A stretch of 64,000 nt of DNA from Curvularia sp. ZM96 (lineage: Eukaryota > Ascomycota > Dothideomycetes > Pleosporales > Pleosporaceae), in assembly GCA_022457065.1 (NCBI GenBank), contig JAJGBQ010000001.1, forward strand, positions 3,472,001-3,536,000, written 5' to 3'. Position numbers and translations under genes: made by a program. Positions 36,551 to 46,106 of the stretch are shown here, piece by piece. The notes under the pieces are model-generated. The model searched no databases and had not been told where the DNA came from. It saw only the letters and a list, made by a program, of their open reading frames with translations. Within the stretch, counting starts at the first letter, position 1. Every line of letters begins with the position of its first letter.

Positions 36551-37483
36551 ATGGGCTCTTATGGGAAGTTGGGGGGTGCTGTATTTGGGACAATCAGTGA
36601 AGTTGGATGTGGAAAACAGCAATGATGGAAAAACGAAACAAAAGGCGTGAGGAAGGTGGAGGGAAAAAAGTGGGTTTCTTGAGGGACAAGGGTTAATGAT
36701 ACCAGGGTTAGAATACGTCGTGGGGAGTTTTTTTTTCTATTTGGTAAAGTGTTGATCTTTTCCTTTTCTCAAAGTAGATCAAATAAAGTTTTACGTTTGA
36801 GACTTTGTGGAAACGCCACTGTGTTTGAGACGAGTGTATGGAATTGCATGTTTCATATATTTTTGTGCTATATTTTCGACTTGGCTGTCTTCCTCTGCAT
36901 TTTCGTTGTTAGGGGCGTCGCGATATAGTAGTATCACACCCGACGCCTTGGCAATGCCCAGCATGCTTGTCACACAAGATAACAGGGCAAGGCAGACATC
37001 ACACACTCATTGCTCTCTCAAAACACGTAAGACACATTTTCAAGAAAATGTTTTAATTTCGACTGCTCAAAAAAAAGCAACAAAGAAATAGCCAGAGTAT
37101 GTCCGACCACCTTGATTAAAGTAGATGCTACGTATAAGTCTTTTTCAAAAAAAAAATCGAAGCGCTCGCTAAAAACCCCAAAAACGCTAAAAACCATGTT
37201 CTTTTTGTGAAGTTGGAAAAGATTTCGCAAAGAAAAAGCCAACGCCAGATGTTATATGAAACGCGTTAAACACACCATCGTGGTGTTTTCCCTCTAATGA
37301 AACTTGCTTGCACTTTCCGTGCAAGTCTATCCGGTGTCCAATTCCTGATTTTCCCCAACGCTAAATAAAAACCGTGGCAAGACTCTAAACCGTGCAAAAG
37401 AGACTCGGCAAAAAATGGGTGTGGTCATCACTATGGGTATCTTCTTATTCTCCTGCTCTCAAACACATATTCCGCTTTGAAAC
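36551..37483. other. Convergent intergenic interval CSE1 / mannitol dehydrogenase
   Basis: This AT-rich 933-bp stretch should hold both 3' untranslated regions. It contains A and T homopolymers and two small hairpins near its right end (listed separately). No protein gene is supported. Confidence 0.5.
37272..37325. other. Two adjacent short hairpins downstream of mannitol dehydrogenase
   Basis: ACACCA (37272) pairs with TGGTGT (37281-37286) across TCG. CTTGCAC (37307-37313) pairs with GTGCAAG (37319-37325) across TTTCC. They lie 160-212 nt beyond the dehydrogenase stop, so they could form in its 3' untranslated RNA. Stems this short can occur by chance. Confidence 0.35.
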
Positions 37484-39190
37484 TTAAGCGTACTTCTCAA
37501 TCATAGCCATGGCACCGTGCTTCTCGAGACCCTCGAGGGCGGTCTGGAGCTCAGCAACGAAGCGCTTGTCGTTGCGGAGGTCGTCGCCAAAGAGGCTCTT
37601 AATGTTCAGCTGGGCCATGGGGCCCTGGGCAGCGTGGGCCTGGAGCTCCTCGACCATTGGGTCGTCAACCTTGAAGGCCTTGCCGGCGTCGTCGATGCCG
37701 TTGTTGTAGCGGAACCAGGCGGCGGCGACAAGGGTAAGGCGGCGGAGAGGACCACCAGCGGCGATTTGCTCGGCGATGCTGGGCATGATGAACTGGGGAA
37801 TCTTGCCGCTGCCGCCGAGGCAGATACGGGGAAGCTCATCCTTGAGAGTGGGGTTGGAGAAGCGGCCGAGAAGGGTATTGCAGTAGTCGTCGACGCTGAC
37901 ACCGGGGATCTGAGGAAGGAGAGGCTTGACTTCCTGCTGCATCATGTTGATGATGAACTGGCGGTAGACGGGGTGGCCGATGACCTCGTGGATGTAGTTG
38001 AAACCGGCAAGCTGACCGGCGTAGCCCATAGCAGAGTGGGATCCGTTAAGCAGGCGGAGCTTGATCATCTCGTACTCCTCGACCTGGTGGACGTCGGGGA
38101 CGATCTGGACACCGGCCTTCTCAAAGGGAGGGCGGCCGTCAACGAACTTGTCCTCGAGCACCCACTGGTGGAAGGGCTCGGTGACGACTGGCCAGGCATC
38201 CTCAACACCAAAGTTCTGGGCAAGGCTGAGCTTGTCCTCCTCGTTGGTGCGGGGAGTGATGCGGTCGACCATGGAGTTGGGGAAAGCACCGTTGCTGGCG
38301 ATCCAGTCGGCAACCTCGAGGTTGAAGTGGCGGGCGAAAGAGACGAGCATGTCGCGGCTGATATCACCGTTCTTCTGCATGTTGTCACAAGACAGAACGG
38401 TGAAAGGACGCAGACCAGCTGCGTGGCGGCGAGCCATGGCGGCATAGAGATAACCGAAGACGGTGCGGGGAGGCTGTCCACCAGCCAAGTCAGCGGCAAC
38501 ATCGGGGTGGTCGGTCTGGAGCTCGTGGGTGTTCTCGTTCATGTAGTAGCCGCTCTCGGTGACAGTCATGGAGACAATGTGGGTATCGGGGTGAGCCATC
38601 TTGGCGACAACAGCCTCAGCGTTGTCGGGGGCAAAAAGGTAGTCGGTGATGCTACCAACAACACGGGCGCTGCTGCCCTCGGCGGCGCGCTCGATGATGG
38701 TGTAAAGGTTGTCCTGGGGCTTCAGAGCATCGCGCATGGGAGCAGCGAATGGCTGGAGGTCAACACCGCAGATAGACCAGTCCTGGACGTTGAACTGCTC
38801 AAGGAGGGTGTCGACGTAAGCGGCAAGGTGGGCGCGGTGGAAACCGCCAACACCAACGTGGACGATGCCCTGCTTGACGCCTTGCCTGTTGTAGGTGGGA
38901 ACAGAGACATTCTGGAGCTGTTCAAGGTTCTTGGTGTTGAGCTTGATGGGGGTAGCTACTGCGCGGCGAGCTTGTGTTTGTGTTGGGCTGGGAATCTTCT
39001 CTTCCTTGCGGTGAGTGAACTCCCTTGGGGGAGCATTGTAGATGGGCTTGCCCTCTGAGGGTGTCTGGCGGACAGCCTCAGTGCTCTGGAATCTGATGGG
39101 AGCGGCAGCACGGTAGCCGGGCCTGGTGGACTGGAAGACAGCGCGGGCGCGGGCTGCTCGCAGCAGGTTCCTGGGTACTTGGGGAGGCAT
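37484..39190 (-). CDS. Mannitol 2-dehydrogenase-family polyol dehydrogenase with N-terminal extension
   Basis: A single exon encodes 568 residues from the ATG at 39190. The core matches long-chain mannitol/fructuronate dehydrogenases: GIVHVGVGGFHRAH for NAD binding (about residue 110), MTVTESGYY, and the family signature KLRLLNGSHSAMGY with the catalytic Lys (about 380). Fungal mannitol 2-dehydrogenase interconverts mannitol and fructose and is usually about 500 residues and cytosolic. Here about 70 extra residues precede the domain. They are rich in Arg, Ala and Gln with RFQST-like segments and almost no acidic residues in the first 40, resembling a mitochondrial presequence. The frame stays open further upstream to 39415, but the ATG at 39190 follows a (TG)n tract and a leader-like sequence. 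Codon use is strongly biased, suggesting high expression. Confidence 0.9.
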   Translation of the reverse strand: MPPQVPRNLLRAARARAVFQSTRPGYRAAAPIRFQSTEAVRQTPSEGKPIYNAPPREFTHRKEEKIPSPTQTQARRAVATPIKLNTKNLEQLQNVSVPTYNRQGVKQGIVHVGVGGFHRAHLAAYVDTLLEQFNVQDWSICGVDLQPFAAPMRDALKPQDNLYTIIERAAEGSSARVVGSITDYLFAPDNAEAVVAKMAHPDTHIVSMTVTESGYYMNENTHELQTDHPDVAADLAGGQPPRTVFGYLYAAMARRHAAGLRPFTVLSCDNMQKNGDISRDMLVSFARHFNLEVADWIASNGAFPNSMVDRITPRTNEEDKLSLAQNFGVEDAWPVVTEPFHQWVLEDKFVDGRPPFEKAGVQIVPDVHQVEEYEMIKLRLLNGSHSAMGYAGQLAGFNYIHEVIGHPVYRQFIINMMQQEVKPLLPQIPGVSVDDYCNTLLGRFSNPTLKDELPRICLGGSGKIPQFIMPSIAEQIAAGGPLRRLTLVAAAWFRYNNGIDDAGKAFKVDDPMVEELQAHAAQGPMAQLNIKSLFGDDLRNDKRFVAELQTALEGLEKHGAMAMIEKYA

Positions 39191-41090
39191 GGCTGAGATT
39201 ATGTGTGTGTGTGTGTGAAAAGAGTTTATGGGAGGAGAAGAGAAAAATAGAGACGGATGAGCAGAGAAAGAGAAGGCGAGGGCTCGAGGGTTATAAAGGG
39301 AATGCTTAATCCTTTTTGTGGGCTCGAGGGTACATGTCTCGTAAGCATATGGTGCGAGGAAAAAAAAGTCGCCCATGGCTCTAGCGGCCCCTATTTTTTC
39401 AGAGGGTCTAGGCATGGTGGATTCTGAGTCGGGAAACGAAGGCTGATAGCCTGTGCTTCGGGAAACGTGGGCATGGCCGCCAAAGGGGAAGCTTGGTGGG
39501 ATACGGGGGGACGGGTGCTGCGGCTTGGATTGTGTTGTGTCGGCGGGCGGTGGCGGGCTGGATGGGGGACGTGGGTACGTGCAGGGGCCCGCCCACCGCC
39601 GTGCAGGAACAGTTTGGCGGGTTGGTACCGGACAGTTAGGCTTTTTTTTCTGCCCTTTTGACGCGTCTGCTGAACGAAGCCCCGATTTTTAGACTGGATA
39701 AAAGTTTCAGACTTTTTCCTGCTACCCGTACTGCGGCCGCCGAGTTGAGGACTGTGGGGGATAGCGAGCCACAATTGGGCCGTAGTGCTGATGCTCGAAG
39801 GCGAGACTGTGCGAGACTCGGTGACAAGTGACACAAGGCTGTGGCTTGCGGCTCTCTCCAAAACCACACACTACGCAGCTGGGTTTATTGGCGTGGGGCA
39901 TAGCGTGGGGAGCGAGGGAGAGGGATGGGGGGGTGCGTTGGTTCGCGCGGAAATAGCCATGAACCGCCGGCGACAGGGCTGGCGGTGCGAGTACCATGGT
40001 GTTGTCGCTGCTGTTGACCGCATTATCAGGTGGGCGCTTGGCAAGCCATGCAGCCAGAGGGATGCGACGCCTCTGGCCTCAGCGTGGGAGCGGGTCTGGA
40101 AGCTGTGTAGGATCGCTCCCAGATGCGTTGAGAGATAGACCGCAGCGATGACTCGTTCACCGACTTCTGGCCACCAAGGCGAATCCTGGTCAAACGGCCA
40201 CCAAAGGGATCTACGCCTTGCAGGCCAGCCTCATGCGATATCGCACTTGCGCAGCGGCACATCATCCCCGCCAAACTCGACTGCACATGCATGTGCATGC
40301 TTACAATAGATCGGCACCGATATGCACCAAGCCCCCCACCTTTTCGCCGCTTCGACGTCAACAGGGCCCAGACTCGCCACCGGTAATACTCTTTTGGTGC
40401 AAGCCGAGGCGGTCCGTCAAGGGGCTGCATGCAAGCCGAACAGCCATGGAAGCACGCCATTCCCACTTTTCGCGGTCTTCTCGAAGGAAGGCGATAAAAG
40501 GAAAAAATCAAGATATGCACGTTGAGCTTATCCGGTGGCCCCCAGATAAGGTATTGTGATCCACTCCTAGGTGTACTCCCCACGCTTGCCGGACGCTGAT
40601 ACACTCCCGGCCATGGGGATCCACAGTCAGCAAGACTATGGCATTCTCCAATGCACCTCCAAACGCGTTGAGGATGCTCTAGTCGTGAAGAAGCAACTCG
40701 CAACACATACCTGCTCCGTCCTTCCCTTGGGCCTGCGTCAGCACAGACGCGATCCGGAGAATACCTCTGAACAATCAAAACATGGCGAAAGCTTGGAATT
40801 GTCTCGGCATATTGTTTGCACGCGGTCGCCCTGAGGCCTGGGACTGCCGTCTGCCCCGTGTCCACCGTCACGCGTAACATTTAGGTTCGCGGAAGGCTCG
40901 CCGCTTTCCTTCCCCAAGCAATAAGCAACGTAATCCGCTTCTTCACGATGCCCGTTTTGAGACGGGTTCATTTCCCCCCCAGACGGCCCAATAGTCTTTG
41001 CCCACTTCCCCACGTCTTCCAATAGTTGCAGGTGACGCGTTCCTGTCCTTCTCCTTTTTCTTTTTTTACTTTTGCCCGCGGCGCGGCGCC
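39191..41090. other. Long gene-poor interval, promoter side of mannitol dehydrogenase
   Basis: This 1.9-kb stretch has no protein I can support. Near the dehydrogenase it has a perfect TG tract (39202-39217, eight units on the + strand) and T/C-rich leader sequence. A perfect 14-bp palindrome GCACATGCATGTGC lies at 40283-40296. A 284-codon open frame at 40026-40880 on the minus strand is Arg/Cys/Pro-rich without recognisable domains and is more likely chance. Confidence 0.5.
39202..39217. repeat. (TG)8 dinucleotide repeat
   Basis: Eight perfect TG units lie 12 bp upstream of the mannitol dehydrogenase start codon, inside its probable 5' leader (CA repeat on the coding strand). Confidence 0.9.
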
Positions 41091-43181
41091 TCATCCCAGC
41101 TTCAAAAACACTTCGCGCATCTTCTCATACCTTGGCGTTCCATGCCCCGTGACTGCATCCCATCCGGTGCTCGCTGCAAAGCCCTCCGTCCCGCACCCCG
41201 GGTTCTTGCCTTCGGTGATGTCGTTGAACATGTCCGGATATTTGTAGATGATGGGGTTCAGGAAGCCAATCGGCTTTTTGCCCGCCTCTAGCCGCTCTTC
41301 GTTGAGGAGCGTGATGATGCTAGCAAAGATGGGCGCTGCTACTGAGGTACCGCCCTCGGTGACATCGTTGCCCTGGAGCACTATCGGCATGTTGAGGCCT
41401 ATGGCAGCCACATCGGGGTATGCCCGTCCGGAGGAATTGAAGACCGATTTCCCGTATGCGGGCGCATGCTCACTCAGGTACTTTGACACGGCGCTGGCTT
41501 GCCACGACGGACGAGCAAACAAATCTGAGAAGCCTCCCCCGGAGTAGTATGGCATCCCGTGCATCGAGTCGGCCACCGCCTTTTCCCCCCCTGATATGTT
41601 TCCGTTGCGAAGTGTTGTCCCACCAACCACAGTCACCTACTTGCAGTTAGCACATGCATACATACGCACAAGAATCAAGCATGAAAAGTCACTTGCATAA
41701 GGGCAGCTTTGAGGAAAGCTGGGTGCAAATCGCGTGCCTTTGGCATCCACATGACGTTGCTCAGCGTTCAGGCACAAATTCTGTCTGTTGGCAACACCAT
41801 TGTCTCCCGAAGCAAAGATGACACTAACACCTTGCAGTGCCAGTTTCATCCATTCGTGACACTGACGCTCTTGGTAGAACCGGGGAAGCGCGCCTTCAAC
41901 CAGACCGTAGGAGACGGAGAGCACGTTGCTCATGGGTGCCCCACCACATTGCAGCGGGCCCACGTAGCCGCCATCCTTGGGGCTAGGGTACGATGGATCC
42001 GTGTAGGGCTGATTGCCACCTTGATACGTGCAGTACGAGGCGTCCTGCGGCGGGTCAGCTCGTTAGTGAAGGCGGATCTAGAGCCGGACCCACCAGAGCA
42101 TCTAAGAATACGTCAAACGAGCCAGTAAGGTCCATACTAGCCGACTCTCCCATTTGATACAACCGCACCTGTTGTGGCCAAATGATGGAGTAGGCGGTTT
42201 GCACGTCCAGTGCGCTTTCTGATCCCCCAGATGCGGGGGCCGCAGTGTCATTTGCGTCTTGGCCACCAATGCTGATAGCCTCAGGGAAAACATCGGACGG
42301 AATTTTAGGGTCGGTAAATCTCTGATGAAACTGTTTGAGATCTGCAGCAGAAAGGGAGTCCCACCATTGCGGTATGCCGAGCTGGTTTCCAGTGTGGTTA
42401 TACTTGCCCGCGGGGAAGCCGTAGAGAGCGCGCAAGCAGTTGATCGTCATCATGGTTTCGCAATGAGAGAGATCAGTCAAGTCCAAGTAGCTTGGTGGGC
42501 TTGACTTGAACAATCCAAACTGGCCTACGGGTCGCAGTCCATCGAGTTGGATGGTCGGCATGACAAAATCGACGTGCTCGCGTACATGTTGTGGGAGGCC
42601 ATACTCGTCGCACGCAATGCGAAGGCCTCCATTCTCCTTGTTTTTGAAAACGTAGTACTGGGCATCAAAGAGTCTCTCCGCTTCTGCAATAGTAGCCGAG
42701 AACTCTAACCAGTTGCGTCCTGGATGGTCAGTGAAAAACGGGGCTCGACATGTTTGCATGTATAGTTCTTGACGTACCCGCTGTGTAGTTGATTCGCTTG
42801 ATATTTATGCCCGATACCTGAAGCCACTCAAGTGTGATGTCTGCCGATTCCTTACTTGCTGCAAACGTGTTGGCGACTTTCTCAGCTGTCCAGTGTTTGC
42901 CTGCACGTCGGTATTAGCAGCGGGAAGGAGCCAAGGCTTGGGGGAGCTCTACCAAAGTTGGGCGAGTCAGGATCCGAAATGTCGAGCAGAAAACGGTCGC
43001 CGTTGTCCAGGTTCTGCTGCTTCAAGGCGACTCGAATCGGCAGTATGACGTCTTGCTGTGCCCGTGACTGTTTGGTCCATGCATCGGCTGGCCCTTCGCG
43101 CTTCTCGTGAAGCGTGTGCGTGGTGGGTGGCGTGGTGGCAAAGGCACCGGGGGTGCACAAAAGCCACGTGAGGAGACGCAT
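41091..43181 (-). CDS. Secreted sedolisin-type serine peptidase (S53, tripeptidyl-peptidase-like)
   Basis: Five exons (43181-42953, 42900-42778, 42719-42094, 42044-41697, 41636-41091) encode 623 residues. A short hydrophobic signal (MRLLTWLLCTPGAFA) is followed by a pro-kumamolisin activation domain (DSPNFGKHWTAEKVANTF, RNWLEFSATIAEAERLF). The S53 domain has the Glu-x3-Asp pair in SESALDVQTAY (about residue 286), the SGDNG oxyanion motif, and the nucleophile in GGTSVAAP (about 540). A calcium-site-like DITEGKNPGCG lies near the end. Such enzymes are secreted acid peptidases that release tripeptides or act as endopeptidases. The fourth intron (41696-41637) starts with GCAAGT, a GC-AG intron: no GT donor restores the conserved SCPYVTVVGGT junction. 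Confidence 0.92.
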
Positions 43182-44237
43182 GTTGCGTGACAGGAATCCG
43201 ACGGTTGCTTGGATTGGCAGGCCACTGCACGGGAGCGGACCGCCCGCGATAAATATGTAGCTACTGGATGCAGTGTTGGCTGACTCGGCCTCACATGGCG
43301 CAGGCCTTAGGCTTCATCGTGCGCACCTTGCCCGAATAGTGGCACCAGGCCTGTAAGCATCAACGCTGACTGGCTGCCCGCCACTACGGGACCCTTTTTT
43401 CTCCAAGTACGAGCATGCTAACAATGGGCCTGCACCAACGGCTCCCGATCCAGTATCCGCCCCTTTCGTCGTTTACGCAGAAAAGCTTGACTGTAATAGC
43501 TGCCGAGGTTGGCAGAGGCGAGGGGCTAGAGCGCCGCCTCGACGGGACGCTCGTTTATGCGCTTCCGGGAGCAGCTCGCTTGGGTAGAGCTGATAGACGT
43601 TGGGTGTCACAGCAGCGGCTATATGATTGGTTGTCTTTATAGCGTAGGAGAATGGTATTGACTAGGGCAAGCCAAAGATTTACCTGCTCCGTACCTCTTC
43701 GACATGCAAACAGCGCTGGTCTCGTTTGACTATCTTCGTAAGCCGTCTTATTGGACCTGGACAAGCATTGTGTTGCAAACATGTACACACGTATGTAGGT
43801 TGTATACCTGGCAGGAACTAACCGTATCTGTCTGATCCTCATGCAAGGTACATACCGACGTCCGAGATCAGATCAACAGCAAGGAACGGCAACATGCCAA
43901 AACACTGATATATCTGGTAGAGCTAAAGTAAAGATTACAACATTTGCTCGGCTTGTTTCTCTAAATAAGAGCCGATGTCCAACTATGCCAGGCTTGTTGC
44001 ATTTCCGTCGGCGCCTGCAACGTCCACAGGAGAAGAAAGTAGATACTGCCATGGCTCAGCCGTGGGTATGTCCACATGGCGCTGAGCGTACAAAATCATT
44101 GAACCGCGAGTTTGTCTATTCCAACCGCGACAGGTAAAGGCAAGCAATGGCTCCATCAACGCCCAAGTGCACTGTGACAAGACGTGTACAAACGTCTTCA
44201 TTACGATAAAAAGCCCCAATTCCGTGCATACTCAATC
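43182..44237. other. Intergenic interval between sedolisin and Rab genes
   Basis: This 1.06-kb interval holds the sedolisin promoter and the 3' end of the Rab gene, both on the minus strand. I see only short open frames without family resemblance, and no repeat or RNA. Confidence 0.45.
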
Positions 44238-45075
44238 TCAACAGCAGCTGCCCCAGCCCTGTTGCTTTCCCTTCTTGCTTGCATCGTTCAGGTTAATGCC
44301 TCCTCGGCTGGCGGCTCCTCCGCCAGGGCCCTTGACACCACTCCGCCGGTCATTCAGGTCGTATTTGCCCGCCTCAATGTTTTGATATATTCTCTCTGCC
44401 ACCTCGAGAAACGCTCTTTCTACGCCTTCTCCGCTCTTGGCGCTTGTTTCAACGTATTGCATAACGCCATTTGCTTTGCACCATTCTTCGGCTTCTTCCC
44501 TCGTCACTTGTCGCTTGTTGGCAGCATCCGAACCCGACACCGTAGAGGAACCAGCGAGATCAGACTTGTTTCCCACAAGAACCACAACGATGCCCTCCTC
44601 TGCAATCTGGCGCAGGTCGTTCAGCCACGACGTCGCCGACAGAAACGTGTTTTTGCGTGAGATATCAAATACCAAGAGTGCGCCAGAAGCGCCTCGGAAG
44701 TAACTTCGCGTGATGCTCTTGTACGTCTCTTGTCCCGCCGTGTCCCACAGCGACAGCTTCATGTGTTTTTGTTCCTGTTTTTGTTTTGAGGGCGAGGTAG
44801 GTGCTTGTGCTTGCGGGGACTTGGCGGGGTTGTTGATGCTGAGGGCATACGAGGCTGGAGGTCCGACGGGGACAATGCGCGAGCCGAACTCTACGCCGAT
44901 GGTTACGTCGTGGTGCGGTGAGAAGCGGCCTTCACACAGGCGGACCGTGAGCTGTACATGGTCAGCACTGAGCAGCAGGACAGGGGCGGGGAACGTCATC
45001 GCATACACTTGATTTACCGCATCCTGAGTCGCCCAAGGACACTATCTTGGCTATGTAGTCCCATGGCTGAGCCAT
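44238..45075 (-). CDS. Rab4/Ypt4-like small GTPase with internal insertion
   Basis: Two exons (45075-45007, 44951-44238) encode 260 residues. Exon 1 gives MAQPWDYIAKIVSLGDSGCG and ends at KSS, so the P-loop is GDSGCGKSS. Exon 2 gives LTVRLCEGRF, then DVTIGVEFG (switch I), WDTAGQE (G3), NKSD (G4), ETSAKSGEG (G5), and a GSCC end for double geranylgeranylation. The overall order resembles Rab2/Rab4/Rab14 endosomal GTPases. Two oddities: roughly 35 low-complexity residues rich in Pro, Ala, Gln, Lys and Ser lie between switch I and G3, where Rabs normally have a tight beta2-beta3 turn, and a Ser-rich insert follows NKSD. The frame through the insertion is open, without stop or splice signals. Confidence 0.9.
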
Positions 45076-46106
45076 GACGGTATGCTACGCCGTGCGGCGG
45101 CGGGTATCGAGGCTGCGACTCGGAGCGGAGCGAGGCGGAGCGCAGGTGGTAGATAAGGTGCTTGGGGGTGCTTGCGGCTTGGGTGTTGTACAGGCTCAAA
45201 CAGTTGACAGGAAGAGAGGTGCAGTAGCGGGTTTGGCAGAGGGCGAGCTGGTAGAGGGAGATTCAGGTGAGGTCAGGTCAGGGTTCAGCAATGCGGTCAT
45301 AGCTCGGCAACTGCTGGAGCCAGAGAATGGGAAGAGGCAGCGAACCACGAGCTTGGTGCAGAGGCAAAACGGTCCAAGGCGTCTCAAGCAAGCGTTGGAT
45401 GGATGCCTGGTAGGCTTGCTGCATCCGTCCCTTGGTTTTTCGCCGTGACTGGTACTCGGCATGGCTACTTGACATGGTCGCCGAAGTGGCTCCGGCATGT
45501 CGTGCTTTCTCTATCTCGACTTGCATCACCCTGACGATATCCAACCAGTCGTCTTGGAAACGGCGCATGGATGATATGCAACCGCTTCCAGAAGACGAAA
45601 CGAGTCACGTCGAGACGGAGTGTGCATTGCAAGGTCAGGTCGATCGCCGTGTGAAGTGGAGCGGCGCGTGCGTGCATGTTCACGAGGTTGCTGGATCCGA
45701 TATCGATAAACCCGGACGCGCGCACTAGCTCGACGACGAGCAACCCCATCACACAGCAACTTGCCCGGCAGCTTCAGCCTCAATACCGCCCCAGGCCCTA
45801 GCGCCTACTTTGTCTATTCCCACCTCCGGGCTGTCCAGTGCAGTCCATTCTCCATCACCTCCGTCTCCCACCCGCCTTCTTGTCGTCCCGCACACTGGTC
45901 GCGTCGTCGGGCTGCATGTCTCTTCGACTGCGTCATCCGCGCCTGCCTCTTGTACTCCGGTACCCTTGCGCTCGACCGCCTCACCACCGCTCACCTCTCG
46001 CCGAGGCCCACGCTCCTCGGACACTGCACGCAACATCCACATACCCGGCGTCCCCCACGGCAAGCCACGAATTTTCTGAGCACATCCATCCCTCGCTTCG
46101 CCCGTC
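45076..46106. promoter_or_regulatory. Divergent upstream region of Rab and CTL genes
   Basis: This 1.03-kb GC-rich interval lies between divergent start codons. A minus-strand open frame at 45278-45568 (FQDDWLDIVRVMQVEIEKARH) has a helical look but no family I recognise. Other frames are proline/arginine-rich chance frames. Confidence 0.4.

Noticed and set aside
37517..39058. A 513-codon open frame on the + strand opposite the mannitol dehydrogenase
   Set aside because: It is the mirror of a gene with strong codon bias; its Val/Gly/Leu/Asp-rich sequence has no domain. The minus-strand enzyme explains the region.
40026..40880. A 284-codon minus-strand frame in the interval between mannitol dehydrogenase and sedolisin
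   Set aside because: Composition (Arg, Cys, Pro, Ser) looks random, with no domain, no splice logic and no conserved motif. Transcript data could revive it.
45278..45568. A 96-codon minus-strand frame with a helical start (FQDDWLDIVRVMQVEIEKARH)
   Set aside because: Looks somewhat protein-like but I could not join it to upstream exons or name a family, so it is not called as a gene.
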